Shown: one piece after another, positions 35,812 to 44,190 of the stretch
How positions within the stretch are numbered: position 1 is the first letter of the stretch
Layout: the number at the start of each line of letters is the position of its first letter
DNA from: CAXBDP01 sp041689935
Lineage (GTDB): Bacteria; Bacteroidota; Bacteroidia; Cytophagales; Cyclobacteriaceae
Length of the DNA stretch: 64,000 bases
Assembly: GCA_041689935.1 (NCBI GenBank)
Contig: JBDNFI010000037.1
Span: forward strand, 5,701 to 69,700
Direction: 5' to 3'
The notes under the pieces: model-generated
Told to the model about the DNA's origin: nothing
Seen by the model: only the letters and a program-made list of their open reading frames with translations
The model's database searches: none
Made by a program: the position numbers and the translations under genes

Positions 35812-37113
35812 ATGAACCAACTAAAATCGCGCATTGGAAGCATCCTTTTTTGGTCTGTCGTTTCCGCAGCATTTATAGGCCCGGGTACGGTAGCTACGGC
35901 GGCCTCCTCGGGAGCTTCTTTTGGCTTGGATCTTATTTGGGCATTGGCTTTTGGGACGATCGCTTGTTTGGTATTGCAAGAAGGTGCGGCCAGAATTACT
36001 TTAGGCTCAGGCCTCAATTTAGGTCAAGCTATTGCGGCTAAATTCAAGGATGATGAAACAGCCAAACGTGTAAAGGGCTCCATCATCTTTGCCATTGTAT
36101 TTGGATGCGCCGCATATCAGGCGGGTAATATAATGGGAGCTGTGGCAGGCATAGCGGTAGTCACGCCTTTTCCGGCGTGGATGGCTGCGGTAATTGTGGT
36201 GCTATTTGCGAGTATTGGATTATGGCTGGGCCATTTACGTGGCATCCTCAATGTGATGAGCGTGATGGTTGCCCTTATGGGAATCACCTTCGCCTTTTTA
36301 GCTTTCCAAAGTGACTATTCTTTTATTCAACTTTCCAAAGGTGCTTTTCTCCCTAGTTTCCCATTAGGCAGCGAAACGCTAATCCTTGGCTTAGTTGGCA
36401 CTACCATTGTTCCATATAATCTTTTTTTGGCCTCGGGTATTAGCAAAAACCAAAGCCTTTCCGAAATGCGATTTGGTATTTCTGTAGCCATTATTTTAGG
36501 TGGTATTATTTCTATTGCCATCCTTGTAACTGGAAGTATGCTGGATGGAGATTTTAGTTTTGAGGCATTAGCAAGCAAAATGGATCTGCTGATGGCTGGA
36601 AATGGATCAGCTTTATTAGGCATTGGGCTTTTTTGCGCAGGATTTACTTCGAGTATTACCGCACCGATGGCCGCAGCCATTACCTGGCAAAGCGTGAGCG
36701 GGAGAAAACAGGATTTGCGGTCCGCAGGCTTTCGCGTGGTGTGGGGAGCTATTATGCTGGTAGGTTTGCTTTTTGGCATTTCTGGACTCAAACCTATACC
36801 TGTGATTTTGCTTGCTCAGGCAATCAACGGCCTTTTGCTACCAATATCTGCCGTGTTCCTTATTGTAATTATCAACGATCATAAGTTAATGAAAGCAGGT
36901 TTTGGGAATACGGGTATTCAAAATGTTCTTTTGATTCTAGTTGTTTGGCTAGCCTTATTGCTTGGAATCCACAGCTTGGCCAAAGTGGCGGCTTCACTCA
37001 CCGAGGGCTTCGTAGCGAGTGGGGTTATTTACCTTACTAGTATTTCAGGTATTGCGTTGTTGATTCTATGGATTAGTTTGAAAGGGAGGGTTGGGGGAAA
37101 TAGAAAGATATAA
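35812..37113 (+). CDS. Nramp-family transporter lacking canonical metal-site motifs
   Basis: Membrane transporter of 433 residues with about 11 helices of the LeuT fold, in the Nramp (SLC11) superfamily by overall pattern (LFWSVVSAAFIGPGTVATAASSG). Canonical Nramp has DPGN in helix 1 and MPH in helix 6, supplying the Asp, Asn and Met metal ligands. Here helix 1 reads GPGT (residues 23-26) and helix 6 reads VPYN (200-203), so none of those ligands is present. It may carry a different ion, such as Mg as in Nramp-related magnesium transporters, or another substrate. It stands alone, followed by a hairpin terminator. Confidence 0.85.
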   Translation: MNQLKSRIGSILFWSVVSAAFIGPGTVATAASSGASFGLDLIWALAFGTIACLVLQEGAARITLGSGLNLGQAIAAKFKDDETAKRVKGSIIFAIVFGCAAYQAGNIMGAVAGIAVVTPFPAWMAAVIVVLFASIGLWLGHLRGILNVMSVMVALMGITFAFLAFQSDYSFIQLSKGAFLPSFPLGSETLILGLVGTTIVPYNLFLASGISKNQSLSEMRFGISVAIILGGIISIAILVTGSMLDGDFSFEALASKMDLLMAGNGSALLGIGLFCAGFTSSITAPMAAAITWQSVSGRKQDLRSAGFRVVWGAIMLVGLLFGISGLKPIPVILLAQAINGLLLPISAVFLIVIINDHKLMKAGFGNTGIQNVLLILVVWLALLLGIHSLAKVAASLTEGFVASGVIYLTSISGIALLILWISLKGRVGGNRKI

Positions 37114-37137
37114 TCCTTCCGCTACTTTTTTCAATAA

Positions 37138-37169
37138 AAAAGCCTTCAAAAATTAATTCGAAGGCTTTT
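37138..37169. terminator. Bidirectional terminator after the Nramp-like gene
   Basis: AAAAGCCTTC (37138-37147) and GAAGGCTTTT (37160-37169) form a 10-bp perfect stem with A and T runs at the ends. It lies between the convergent Nramp-like gene and the small membrane protein gene. Confidence 0.8.
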
Positions 37170-37189
37170 ACTATTTTCTGAAACCGTTA

Positions 37190-37321
37190 TTAATTCGATT
37201 TTTCCTTTTTCTTCTTTTTGCCGTACGTGTCAGCGATGATAATCCAATGAACGAGGCCCACTATGATTAAAACTATCCAAATAAATAAATTTGCTCCTGG
37301 AGCTATTGGTGCATCTAGCAT
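37190..37321 (-). CDS. Small single-pass membrane protein
   Basis: 43 residues from the ATG at 37321: MLDAPIAPGANLFIWIVLIIV, then GLVHWIIIADTYGKKKKKEKSN. One hydrophobic helix (residues ~11-31) is followed by a Lys-rich tail, predicting N-out/C-in topology. A longer frame reaches 37480, but its extra N-terminal residues are not protein-like, so the short start is preferred. It shares a terminator with the Nramp-like gene. Not recognised beyond its membrane-anchor layout; small hydrophobic proteins of this shape are common in Bacteroidota. Confidence 0.6.
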   Translation of the reverse strand: MLDAPIAPGANLFIWIVLIIVGLVHWIIIADTYGKKKKKEKSN

Positions 37322-37456
37322 ATCGGTAAGATTTAATTTCCTTATTAATTTCTGAACAAATGTAAGCAAGCTAAAGTTTAATCGGAAATGGAAATTCCAC
37401 TCACAGCAGAGAATTTCCGCACTCGATAAAAATAATTGAAAAATTTTGTTACATGG

Positions 37457-37489
37457 TTTGGACAAACGCCATTCCTTCACTTAAATTTG
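37457..37489 (+). promoter_or_regulatory. Promoter of the trp operon
   Basis: TTTG (37457-37460), a 21-base spacer and TAAATTTG (37482-37489) fit the Bacteroidota consensus TTTG-N-TAnnTTTG exactly. The leader-peptide ATG begins only 6 bases after the -7 element, so transcription should start at or next to that codon. Confidence 0.75.
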
Positions 37490-37494
37490 ACCTA

Positions 37495-37551
37495 ATGATT
37501 AGAAATACCAATAACGCATGGTGGTGGCACGAATCTTTTTCGGAATTGTGA
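37495..37551 (+). CDS. trpL: trp operon leader peptide with three consecutive tryptophan codons
   Basis: An 18-codon frame, MIRNTNNAWWWHESFSEL, with TGG-TGG-TGG at 37519-37527. It lies between a consensus promoter (37457-37489) and a terminator hairpin (37582-37612) upstream of trpE. This is the arrangement of transcription attenuation: when charged tRNA-Trp is short, ribosomes stall at the Trp codons and the terminator does not form. Tryptophan is normally rare, so three in a row at this place is strong evidence. The competing antiterminator pairing was not resolved; ATGGT in the Trp-codon region can pair with ACCAT at 37571-37575. Confidence 0.85.
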   Translation: MIRNTNNAWWWHESFSEL

Positions 37552-37581
37552 CCTGGACTTATGTGTAAAAACCATATTATG

Positions 37582-37612
37582 AAAAAGCCCGCGGTTCACG
37601 TGGGCTTTTTTT
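37582..37612 (+). terminator. trp attenuator terminator hairpin
   Basis: AAAAAGCCCGCG (37582-37593), loop GTTCA, and CGTGGGCTTTTT (37599-37610) with T-tract to 37612. The core stem has 8 pairs including one G-U. It lies 31 bases after the leader-peptide stop and about 97 before trpE, with no other gene that it could end. Confidence 0.85.
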
Positions 37613-37708
37613 GTTTTAAGGCCAATTCAAAATGTAAAATTGGAAAAAACAAGCGTTGAAAATTACGCTTATCAAAGGATGTTAAAGCATTGCAATCGAA
37701 GAATAAAA

Positions 37709-39127
37709 ATGAAGTACACTATTCAAACCAAGGAGATTACTAAACTGGCCGATACGGTTACGCCCGTGAGCTTATATTTAAAGCTTCGCGATCGGTTTAG
37801 TCACTGCATGCTGCTAGAGAGCTCGGATTATCATGGACAAGAAAATAGCTTTTCATACCTATGTTTCGATCCTATCGCCTCTTTTATTCTCGAGGCAGAT
37901 GGCACGCTTGAGCAGAATTTCCCAGATGGTACTTCTGCTATAAGTAGTCTGCATGCTGGCTCACAAGGGTATGCATCAGCTCTTCAGGGATTTAAAGATC
38001 AATTCCATGCAGAAAACAAATTTCAGAAAGGACTGATAAATGGACTATTTGGGTTTACTTCTTATGAGGCGGTGGAGTTTATGGAGAACCTAGCCATGAA
38101 TAGAAGTAAAAAAGGAGTGGCAGATATTCCCTTGGCTGATTACCGTATTTTTCGATTTATCATTGCTTTAGATCACTTCCGCAATCGCCTACATATTCTG
38201 GAAAATGCGGTTGATGGTAATTTCGAAGAGGGTAAATTGGAAGAAGTGATTAGCTTAATTGATAATAAAAATGTGCCTGACTATGCTTTTCACGCAATAG
38301 GTGAGGAGCAGTCTAATTACACCGATTCAGCATATAAAAAGATTGTCGAAAGTGGCATCGCTCATTGTAAGCGGGGAGATGTATTCCAAATAGTGCTTTC
38401 TCGTAGATTTCAAACTGCCTTTGAGGGCGATGAATTTAATGTGTACAGAAGCCTTCGGTCTTTAAATCCGTCTCCATATCTTTTTTACTTTGATTATGGC
38501 TCATTCAAAATATTTGGTTCTTCACCTGAAGCGCAAATTGTGGTGCAAAATGGCAAGGCAAGTATTTTCCCAATAGCAGGCACATTCCGCCGAACGGGCA
38601 ATGATGAAGCCGATGCTGAGTTGGCGCGTGAGCTTTTGTCCGACCCTAAGGAGAATTCGGAGCATGTGATGTTGGTAGATTTGGCGCGAAATGATTTGAG
38701 TAGGCATAGTGAGCAAGTGACTGTGGAGACGTTCCGTGAAATACAATATTACTCGCATGTAATTCACTTGGTATCCAAGGTGAGTGGCAAGCTGCAAGCA
38801 AATGCCTCATCGGTGCAGCTCATGGCCGATACCTTCCCAGCGGGCACGCTGTCTGGTGCGCCCAAGCATAAGGCCATGACGCTTATAGATCAATACGAAA
38901 CCTCCCGCAGAGGCTACTATGGAGGCGCCATTGGTATGATAGGTTTCGATGGCTCCATCAATCAAGCGATTATGATTCGCTCATTTTTGAGTAAGGATAA
39001 TAACCTATACTGCCAAGCAGGTGCAGGAGTGGTAGCCAAATCAGATCCAGATAGTGAAGTGCAAGAAGTTTACAATAAATTGGCAGCATTGAAGCAAGCC
39101 ATCAAAGACGCAGATAGGAACAGCTAA
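37709..39127 (+). CDS. trpE: Anthranilate synthase component I
   Basis: Converts chorismate to anthranilate with ammonia supplied by TrpG. The ATG at 37709 gives 472 residues starting MKYTIQTKEITKLADTVTPVSLYLKL; a longer frame from 37640 adds non-conserved residues. The N-terminal LLESSDYHGQENSFSYLCFDP carries the LLES motif of the tryptophan feedback site. The chorismate-binding domain shows GDVFQIVLSRRF, PSPYLFYFDYGSFKIFGSSPE, PIAGTFRRTGNDEAD, MLVDLARNDL and FPAGTLSGAPKHKAM. It is first of the trp structural genes, 3 bases before trpG, and under the attenuator upstream. Confidence 0.95.
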   Translation: MKYTIQTKEITKLADTVTPVSLYLKLRDRFSHCMLLESSDYHGQENSFSYLCFDPIASFILEADGTLEQNFPDGTSAISSLHAGSQGYASALQGFKDQFHAENKFQKGLINGLFGFTSYEAVEFMENLAMNRSKKGVADIPLADYRIFRFIIALDHFRNRLHILENAVDGNFEEGKLEEVISLIDNKNVPDYAFHAIGEEQSNYTDSAYKKIVESGIAHCKRGDVFQIVLSRRFQTAFEGDEFNVYRSLRSLNPSPYLFYFDYGSFKIFGSSPEAQIVVQNGKASIFPIAGTFRRTGNDEADAELARELLSDPKENSEHVMLVDLARNDLSRHSEQVTVETFREIQYYSHVIHLVSKVSGKLQANASSVQLMADTFPAGTLSGAPKHKAMTLIDQYETSRRGYYGGAIGMIGFDGSINQAIMIRSFLSKDNNLYCQAGAGVVAKSDPDSEVQEVYNKLAALKQAIKDADRNS

Positions 39128-39130
39128 GCC

Positions 39131-39706
39131 ATGAAAATATTAGTATTTGATAACTACGATTCATTCACCTACAATTTGGTGCATATCATCAGGCAGCTTG
39201 GGTTTGGTGCAAAAATGGATATTTACAGAAATGATCAAATTCCGTTGGAAGCAATCGCTCAATACGATAAGATTCTACTTTCACCTGGCCCAGGTATTCC
39301 ATCCGAAGCAGGGATATTGCTAGATGTAATTAAAACCTATGCTGCGAGTAAAGATATTTTGGGCGTATGCTTAGGTCATCAGGCTATTGCAGAGGCATTT
39401 GGTGGCGAGATTTATAATATGGACGAAGTACTGCATGGCGTAGCTGAAACCATCACAGTCACGGCTGCCGATGATCGTTTATTCAAAAACCTCCCGCCAA
39501 ATTTCAGGGCTTGTCGCTATCATTCCTGGTCGGTTTCACCCAATAAACTTCCTGCAGCATTAGAAGTGACGGCGGTAGATCAGCGAGGGCAAATTATGGC
39601 ATTAAGGCATAAGCATCTCAAAATTTCTGGCGTTCAATTCCATCCAGAATCTATCATGACAGAACATGGACTAGAAATGATGAAAAATTGGTTAATAAGC
39701 GAATAA
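39131..39706 (+). CDS. trpG: Anthranilate synthase component II (glutamine amidotransferase)
   Basis: Class I glutamine amidotransferase giving ammonia to TrpE. 191 residues: FDNYDSFTYNLVH at the N-terminus, oxyanion LSPGPGIPSEAG, nucleophile elbow GVCLGHQAIAEAFGG with the catalytic Cys, and the His-Glu pair in GVQFHPESIMTEHG. In some species the same protein also serves p-aminobenzoate synthesis; its place between trpE and trpD supports the tryptophan role. It is separated from trpD by a single base. Confidence 0.95.
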   Translation: MKILVFDNYDSFTYNLVHIIRQLGFGAKMDIYRNDQIPLEAIAQYDKILLSPGPGIPSEAGILLDVIKTYAASKDILGVCLGHQAIAEAFGGEIYNMDEVLHGVAETITVTAADDRLFKNLPPNFRACRYHSWSVSPNKLPAALEVTAVDQRGQIMALRHKHLKISGVQFHPESIMTEHGLEMMKNWLISE

Positions 39707-39707
39707 T

Positions 39708-40721
39708 ATGAAGCAAATTCTCAATCAATTATTTGAATATAAAACGCTCGACAGAGCACAAGCAAAGGAGGTCGTCACCAATATGGCTTTCGGAAAATAT
39801 AACAATAGCCAAGTTGCCGCTTTTATGACGGTGTATATTATGCGCAGCGTTACGGTGGAAGAGTTGGCCGGCTTTCGGGATGCAATGTTGGATTTATGCA
39901 TTCGTATAGATTTGGAAGGCTACGATGCAATGGATCTCTGTGGTACTGGAGGCGATGGGAAAGATACCTTCAATATATCAACTACGGCATCTTTTGTAGT
40001 AGCAGGTGCTGGTCAGAAAGTCGCCAAGCATGGCAATACTGGTGTTTCATCTATTTGCGGATCGTCCAATCTTTTGGAGCATTTAGGTTATGAGTTCACA
40101 GCTGATCAAGCACGCTTGCAAAGCGAAATTGAGCATGCAGGGATTTGTTTCCTACATGCCCCTATGTTTCACCCTGCCATGAAGCATGTAGCTCCTATTC
40201 GGAAGGAATTAGCCGTTAAGACGTTTTTCAATATGATTGGTCCCATGGTAAATCCCTCTTTTCCAAAAAAGCAATTGGTGGGTGTGTTTAGCTTAGAGTT
40301 GGCGCGCTTGTATGGATACTTATACCAGCAGGGTCAAGGTAAATATGGCATTGTGCATAGTTTGGATGGCTACGATGAAATCTCGCTAACTGGACCATTT
40401 AAGTTTATCACCAGGCAAGGTGAATCGCTAATTGAACCAAAAAAAGTAGCGAGTAATTCCATACAAGCAAATACACTAAGAGGCGGAGACACCATAAATG
40501 GAAACGCTGAGATATTCCTCAATGTGTTGCAAAACAAAGCTACCGATGCGCAGCAATCTGTAGTTTTGGCAAATGCAGCCTTAGCCTTGTTTGCGTCAGG
40601 ATATGCCTCGTCATTAGCCGATGGCCTCGAAAGGTCTAAAGAATCTTTACAATCTGGCGCAGCCTTTCAATCATTCAAAAATTTAATTTCACCGAACAAA
40701 ACACAGATAGCTGTTGGATAA
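39708..40721 (+). CDS. trpD: Anthranilate phosphoribosyltransferase
   Basis: Joins anthranilate and PRPP. 337 residues in the family's usual range. Motifs: DLCGTGGDGKDTFNISTTASFVVAGAG (PRPP-binding glycine loop, split here at DLCGTGGDG), KHGNTGVSSICGSSNLLEHLG, and the Met-His/Arg anthranilate site around FLHAPMFHPAMKHVAPIRKEL. Transcribed with trpG and trpC at near-zero spacing. Nothing unusual. Confidence 0.95.
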   Translation: MKQILNQLFEYKTLDRAQAKEVVTNMAFGKYNNSQVAAFMTVYIMRSVTVEELAGFRDAMLDLCIRIDLEGYDAMDLCGTGGDGKDTFNISTTASFVVAGAGQKVAKHGNTGVSSICGSSNLLEHLGYEFTADQARLQSEIEHAGICFLHAPMFHPAMKHVAPIRKELAVKTFFNMIGPMVNPSFPKKQLVGVFSLELARLYGYLYQQGQGKYGIVHSLDGYDEISLTGPFKFITRQGESLIEPKKVASNSIQANTLRGGDTINGNAEIFLNVLQNKATDAQQSVVLANAALALFASGYASSLADGLERSKESLQSGAAFQSFKNLISPNKTQIAVG

Positions 40722-40722
40722 A

Positions 40723-41523
40723 ATGGATATACTTCAAAAAATAGTCGATTTTAAAAGAAAAGAAGTAGATGAGCGTAAGGGATTATTTCCAATCGCTCTA
40801 TTGGAGAAAAGCACTTATTTTGATGGAAAGCCCGTGTCGCTTAAGAAATATCTTATGCGGGAGGATAAAACAGGGATCATTGCCGAAATTAAACGTAAGT
40901 CACCAAGCAAAGGAGATATCAATCCCTACGTTTCAGTAGAGCGCACATCCATTGGCTATATGCAAGCGGGCGCTTCTGCTTTGTCGATCCTTACTGATAA
41001 GGAGTTTTTTGGTGGGAAAAATGAAGACCTCATGCTGGCTAGGAAATTCAATTTCTGCCCAATCCTTCGCAAGGATTTTATGATTGATGAATACCAAGTA
41101 ATTGAAGCCAAAAGTATTGGTGCAGATGTGATATTATTGATCGCAGCAGTTCTTTCTCCAGCTGAGATCAACACTTTAGCCACTTTGGCCAAAAGCCTTG
41201 GAATGGAAGTACTGCTCGAAGTGCATAGTATTGAAGAACTTGAGCGGAGCATACATCCCAATATAGATGTGATTGGGGTAAACAACCGAAACCTCAAAAC
41301 CTTTGAAGTGAGTTTGCAGAATTCCTTGGATATCGTCCCGCATATTCCTTCCGACTTTGTGGCTGTAAGCGAAAGCGGTATCAAAACAGCTCAAGATGTA
41401 GTTAATCTCAAGAGGGTAGGTTTTAAAGGCTTCCTTATTGGAGAAAATTTTATGGCTCACAGCAGACCCGAAATTGCTTGTAAAGAGTTTATCGAAGATG
41501 TCAAAAGGGTAGAGAAAAATTAA
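40723..41523 (+). CDS. trpC: Indole-3-glycerol-phosphate synthase
   Basis: TIM-barrel enzyme that closes the indole ring. The ATG at 40723 (MDILQKIVDFKRKEVDERK), one base after the trpD stop, is chosen over a TTG three codons earlier. 266 residues: IIAEIKRKSPSKG with the catalytic Lys, SILTDKEFFGG, ILRKDFMIDEYQ, GVNNRNLKTFEV and the phosphate site AVSESGI. Separate from trpF here, unlike the fused E. coli TrpCF. Confidence 0.95.
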   Translation: MDILQKIVDFKRKEVDERKGLFPIALLEKSTYFDGKPVSLKKYLMREDKTGIIAEIKRKSPSKGDINPYVSVERTSIGYMQAGASALSILTDKEFFGGKNEDLMLARKFNFCPILRKDFMIDEYQVIEAKSIGADVILLIAAVLSPAEINTLATLAKSLGMEVLLEVHSIEELERSIHPNIDVIGVNNRNLKTFEVSLQNSLDIVPHIPSDFVAVSESGIKTAQDVVNLKRVGFKGFLIGENFMAHSRPEIACKEFIEDVKRVEKN

Positions 41524-41528
41524 AATCA

Positions 41529-42179
41529 TTGGTATTGAAAAAGGCATTTAAAATTAAAGTGTGTGGCATGCGATTTTCAGAAAATATTCAGGAATTCCGC
41601 AGCATTAAAATTAGTTGGATGGGACTTATTTTCCACCCGCTTTCTCCTCGCTATGTTCCTGAGTCGGAGCGGGAGGAAATATTGGCTAACTGGCCCGGTA
41701 GGATTAAGCGAGTAGGTGTATTTGTGAATCATTCGCCTTTTCAGATTAAGGAAGAAGCCTCAAAATGGAAGCTACATTTTATTCAATTGCATGGCGATTA
41801 TTCAGCACATGAATGTGAAGTTTTGAAGGATGCTGGTTTGTCTTTGATAAAGGTTTTTTCACCTACCAAGAATTTTAATTGGGATAATTTATTGCCTTAT
41901 GAGGATTTAGTGGACTATTTTCTTTTCGACACCAGCGGTAAGTTTCCAGGAGGAAATGGATTCTCATTCGATTGGGCACTTTTGGATCATTACAAAGGGA
42001 AAGTACCCTTTTTACTAAGTGGAGGGATCGGCCCTGAGGATGCGCAAAAAGTATTAGAATATGATCACCCTGCCTTTGCTGGAATTGATCTCAACAGTCG
42101 CTTCGAATATGCTCCGGCAAAAAAGAAAGCAGCGTTATTAACAAAATTTGTAGAAAACATTAAAAAATCAAAAGTCTAA
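41529..42179 (+). CDS. trpF: Phosphoribosylanthranilate isomerase (TTG start)
   Basis: TIM-barrel isomerase between TrpD and TrpC. Catalytic Cys in KVCGM near the N-terminus and the partner Asp in LFDTSGKFPGGNG; phosphate site in LSGGIGPEDA. No ATG precedes KVCGM, so translation must begin at TTG, either 41529 or 41535; the earlier one is 5 bases after the trpC stop. 216 residues, of normal length. Its stop shares a base with the trpB ATG (TAATG). Confidence 0.92.
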   Translation: MVLKKAFKIKVCGMRFSENIQEFRSIKISWMGLIFHPLSPRYVPESEREEILANWPGRIKRVGVFVNHSPFQIKEEASKWKLHFIQLHGDYSAHECEVLKDAGLSLIKVFSPTKNFNWDNLLPYEDLVDYFLFDTSGKFPGGNGFSFDWALLDHYKGKVPFLLSGGIGPEDAQKVLEYDHPAFAGIDLNSRFEYAPAKKKAALLTKFVENIKKSKV

Positions 42180-43381
42180 TGGGAGCGGTAGGTGAAGTAA
42201 AGGAATTTGATGTAAATGAGAAGGGCTATTACGGAAGCTTTGGTGGGGCTTACATACCAGAAATGCTGTATCCCAATATTGAAGAATTGAGAACGAAGTA
42301 TTTGGAAATAATCCATCGACCGGAATTTCAAGAGCAGTTTCAGCAGCTATTGAAAGATTTTGTGGGCAGACCTACTCCATTATTTTATGCGAATAGATTG
42401 TCAGAAAAATATGGAGCCAAAATTTATCTAAAGCGGGAAGATCTTTGCCATACTGGAGCCCACAAGGTCAATAATACCATTGGGCAAATATTGGTGGCCA
42501 AAGCCTTGGGAAAGGAAAAAATAATAGCTGAAACCGGTGCCGGGCAGCATGGTGTTGCCACGGCTACTGTTTGCGCGCTGATGGGTATGGAGTGCACCGT
42601 GTTTATGGGCGTGCATGACACCGAGCGCCAAAGACCAAACGTGGAACGCATGAAAATCCTCGGTGCAAAAGTAGTCCCCGTACATAGTGGGAGCAAAACA
42701 CTTAAAGACGCTACGAATGAAGCTATGCGCCATTGGATCAATAACCCTACGGATACGCATTACATCATTGGCAGTGTAGTTGGGCCACACCCTTACCCAG
42801 ATATGGTGGCGAGGTTCCAGTCAGTAATTAGTGAGGAGACTAGAAAACAATTGCTCGCTGTAGAAGGAAATGCAAACCCTGATTATGTAATTGCCTGCGT
42901 GGGTGGTGGCAGCAATGCTGCAGGAGCCTTCTACCATTATTTGCATGAGCCTAGCGTACAATTAATTGCCGCAGAAGCAGCAGGAATGGGCGTGGATTCT
43001 GGTAAATCAGCCGCTACAACTTTTCTAGGAAAATCGGGTGTGTTGCATGGCAGCCGTACATTATTGATGCAAACCGCCGATGGGCAGGTAACGGAGCCTT
43101 ATTCCATATCTGCTGGCTTGGACTACCCTGGCATTGGGCCAATGCATGCACATTTGGCCACTAGTGGCAGAGCTACGTTCTACGCCATCACCGATGAAGA
43201 AGCAATGCTTGCAGGAGTTTTGGTAAGCAAAATGGAAGGAATTATCCCTGCCATTGAAACCGCACATGCATTTGCCGCATTGGAAAAAATGGAATTGAAA
43301 CCAAGTGATGTAGTAGTGGTATGCGTTTCGGGTAGAGGCGACAAGGATTTGGAAACCTATATTAAATGGGGGAAATATTGA
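42179..43381 (+). CDS. trpB: Tryptophan synthase beta subunit
   Basis: PLP enzyme condensing indole with serine. 400 residues: YYGSFGGAYIPEMLYPNIEEL, the cofactor lysine in LCHTGAHKVNNTIGQ, catalytic Glu in AETGAGQHGVATA, phosphate loop CVGGGSNAAG, and the C-terminal VCVSGRGDKDLETY. It resembles TrpB1, the partner of TrpA. It overlaps trpF by one base and is 3 bases before trpA, so equal expression of the two synthase chains is expected. Confidence 0.96.
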   Translation: MGAVGEVKEFDVNEKGYYGSFGGAYIPEMLYPNIEELRTKYLEIIHRPEFQEQFQQLLKDFVGRPTPLFYANRLSEKYGAKIYLKREDLCHTGAHKVNNTIGQILVAKALGKEKIIAETGAGQHGVATATVCALMGMECTVFMGVHDTERQRPNVERMKILGAKVVPVHSGSKTLKDATNEAMRHWINNPTDTHYIIGSVVGPHPYPDMVARFQSVISEETRKQLLAVEGNANPDYVIACVGGGSNAAGAFYHYLHEPSVQLIAAEAAGMGVDSGKSAATTFLGKSGVLHGSRTLLMQTADGQVTEPYSISAGLDYPGIGPMHAHLATSGRATFYAITDEEAMLAGVLVSKMEGIIPAIETAHAFAALEKMELKPSDVVVVCVSGRGDKDLETYIKWGKY

Positions 43382-43384
43382 GAA

Positions 43385-44179
43385 ATGGAAGTAGACATAA
43401 ATCATTTGAATAGAATAGAAACGCTATTTAAAGGAACGAATGAAAAGGTGCTGTCGGTGTTTTTTACAGCTGGCTATCCTGAGCTGAATTCCTCCCGCAA
43501 TATTCTGAAAATGCTAGAAGATGCAGGTGCAGATATGGTAGAAATAGGCATTCCATTTTCAGATCCTATTGCAGACGGGCCCACCATTCAAGAGAGTAAT
43601 CAAATTGCCTTGGAAAATGGGATGGAACTCAAGCTCCTTTTTGATCAGTTGGCAAAAATGCGGGAGGATATATCCATTCCAATTTTGCTCATGGGCTATA
43701 TCAACCCTGTATTGCAGTTTGGCTTCGAAGCATTTTGTAAGCGTTGCCAAGAAGTGGGAGTGGATGGACTTATTTTGCCAGATATGCCGCTATACGAATA
43801 TGAAGAGGATTTCTCCAGCATATATGAGAAATACGGACTTAAGTCGGTGTTCTTGGTAACACCTGAAACCTCCGATGAGCGTATCCGCAAAATCGACTCT
43901 CTAAGTACCGGCTTTGTATACATGGTTTCTTCCAGCAGTACCACGGGCAAAACTGCTGGCTTTGGCGAAGGGCAATTAAACTACTTCAAAAAGTTAGGTA
44001 CTATGGGGTTGAAAAACCCAATATTGACGGGTTTTGGTATTTCGAATAAGGAAACTTTCGAATTGTCTACCCACCATACCCAAGGCGCTATTGTCGGGAG
44101 CGCTTTTATTCGCTTGTTGGGCGAGGGTTCTGTAAATGCCGAGTCAATTCATCAGTTTGTAAAAAACATTAAGCACTAA
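43385..44179 (+). CDS. trpA: Tryptophan synthase alpha subunit
   Basis: Cleaves indole-3-glycerol phosphate and channels indole to TrpB. 264 residues: FFTAGYPELNSS, catalytic Glu in DMVEIGIPFSDPIADGPTIQ, catalytic Asp in VDGLILPDMPLYE, phosphate site GFGISNKET and VGSAFI. The last classical trp gene of the operon, followed 11 bases later by a DAHP synthase gene. Two octamers in opposite orientation occur inside it (43491 and 43660). Confidence 0.95.
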   Translation: MEVDINHLNRIETLFKGTNEKVLSVFFTAGYPELNSSRNILKMLEDAGADMVEIGIPFSDPIADGPTIQESNQIALENGMELKLLFDQLAKMREDISIPILLMGYINPVLQFGFEAFCKRCQEVGVDGLILPDMPLYEYEEDFSSIYEKYGLKSVFLVTPETSDERIRKIDSLSTGFVYMVSSSSTTGKTAGFGEGQLNYFKKLGTMGLKNPILTGFGISNKETFELSTHHTQGAIVGSAFIRLLGEGSVNAESIHQFVKNIKH

Positions 44180-44190
44180 GCTTTTTAATT

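Noticed and set aside
37322..37480. N-terminal extension of the small membrane protein to 37480
   Set aside because: The added 53 residues are Cys/Trp/Phe-rich without pattern, while the short form is a clean single-helix protein.
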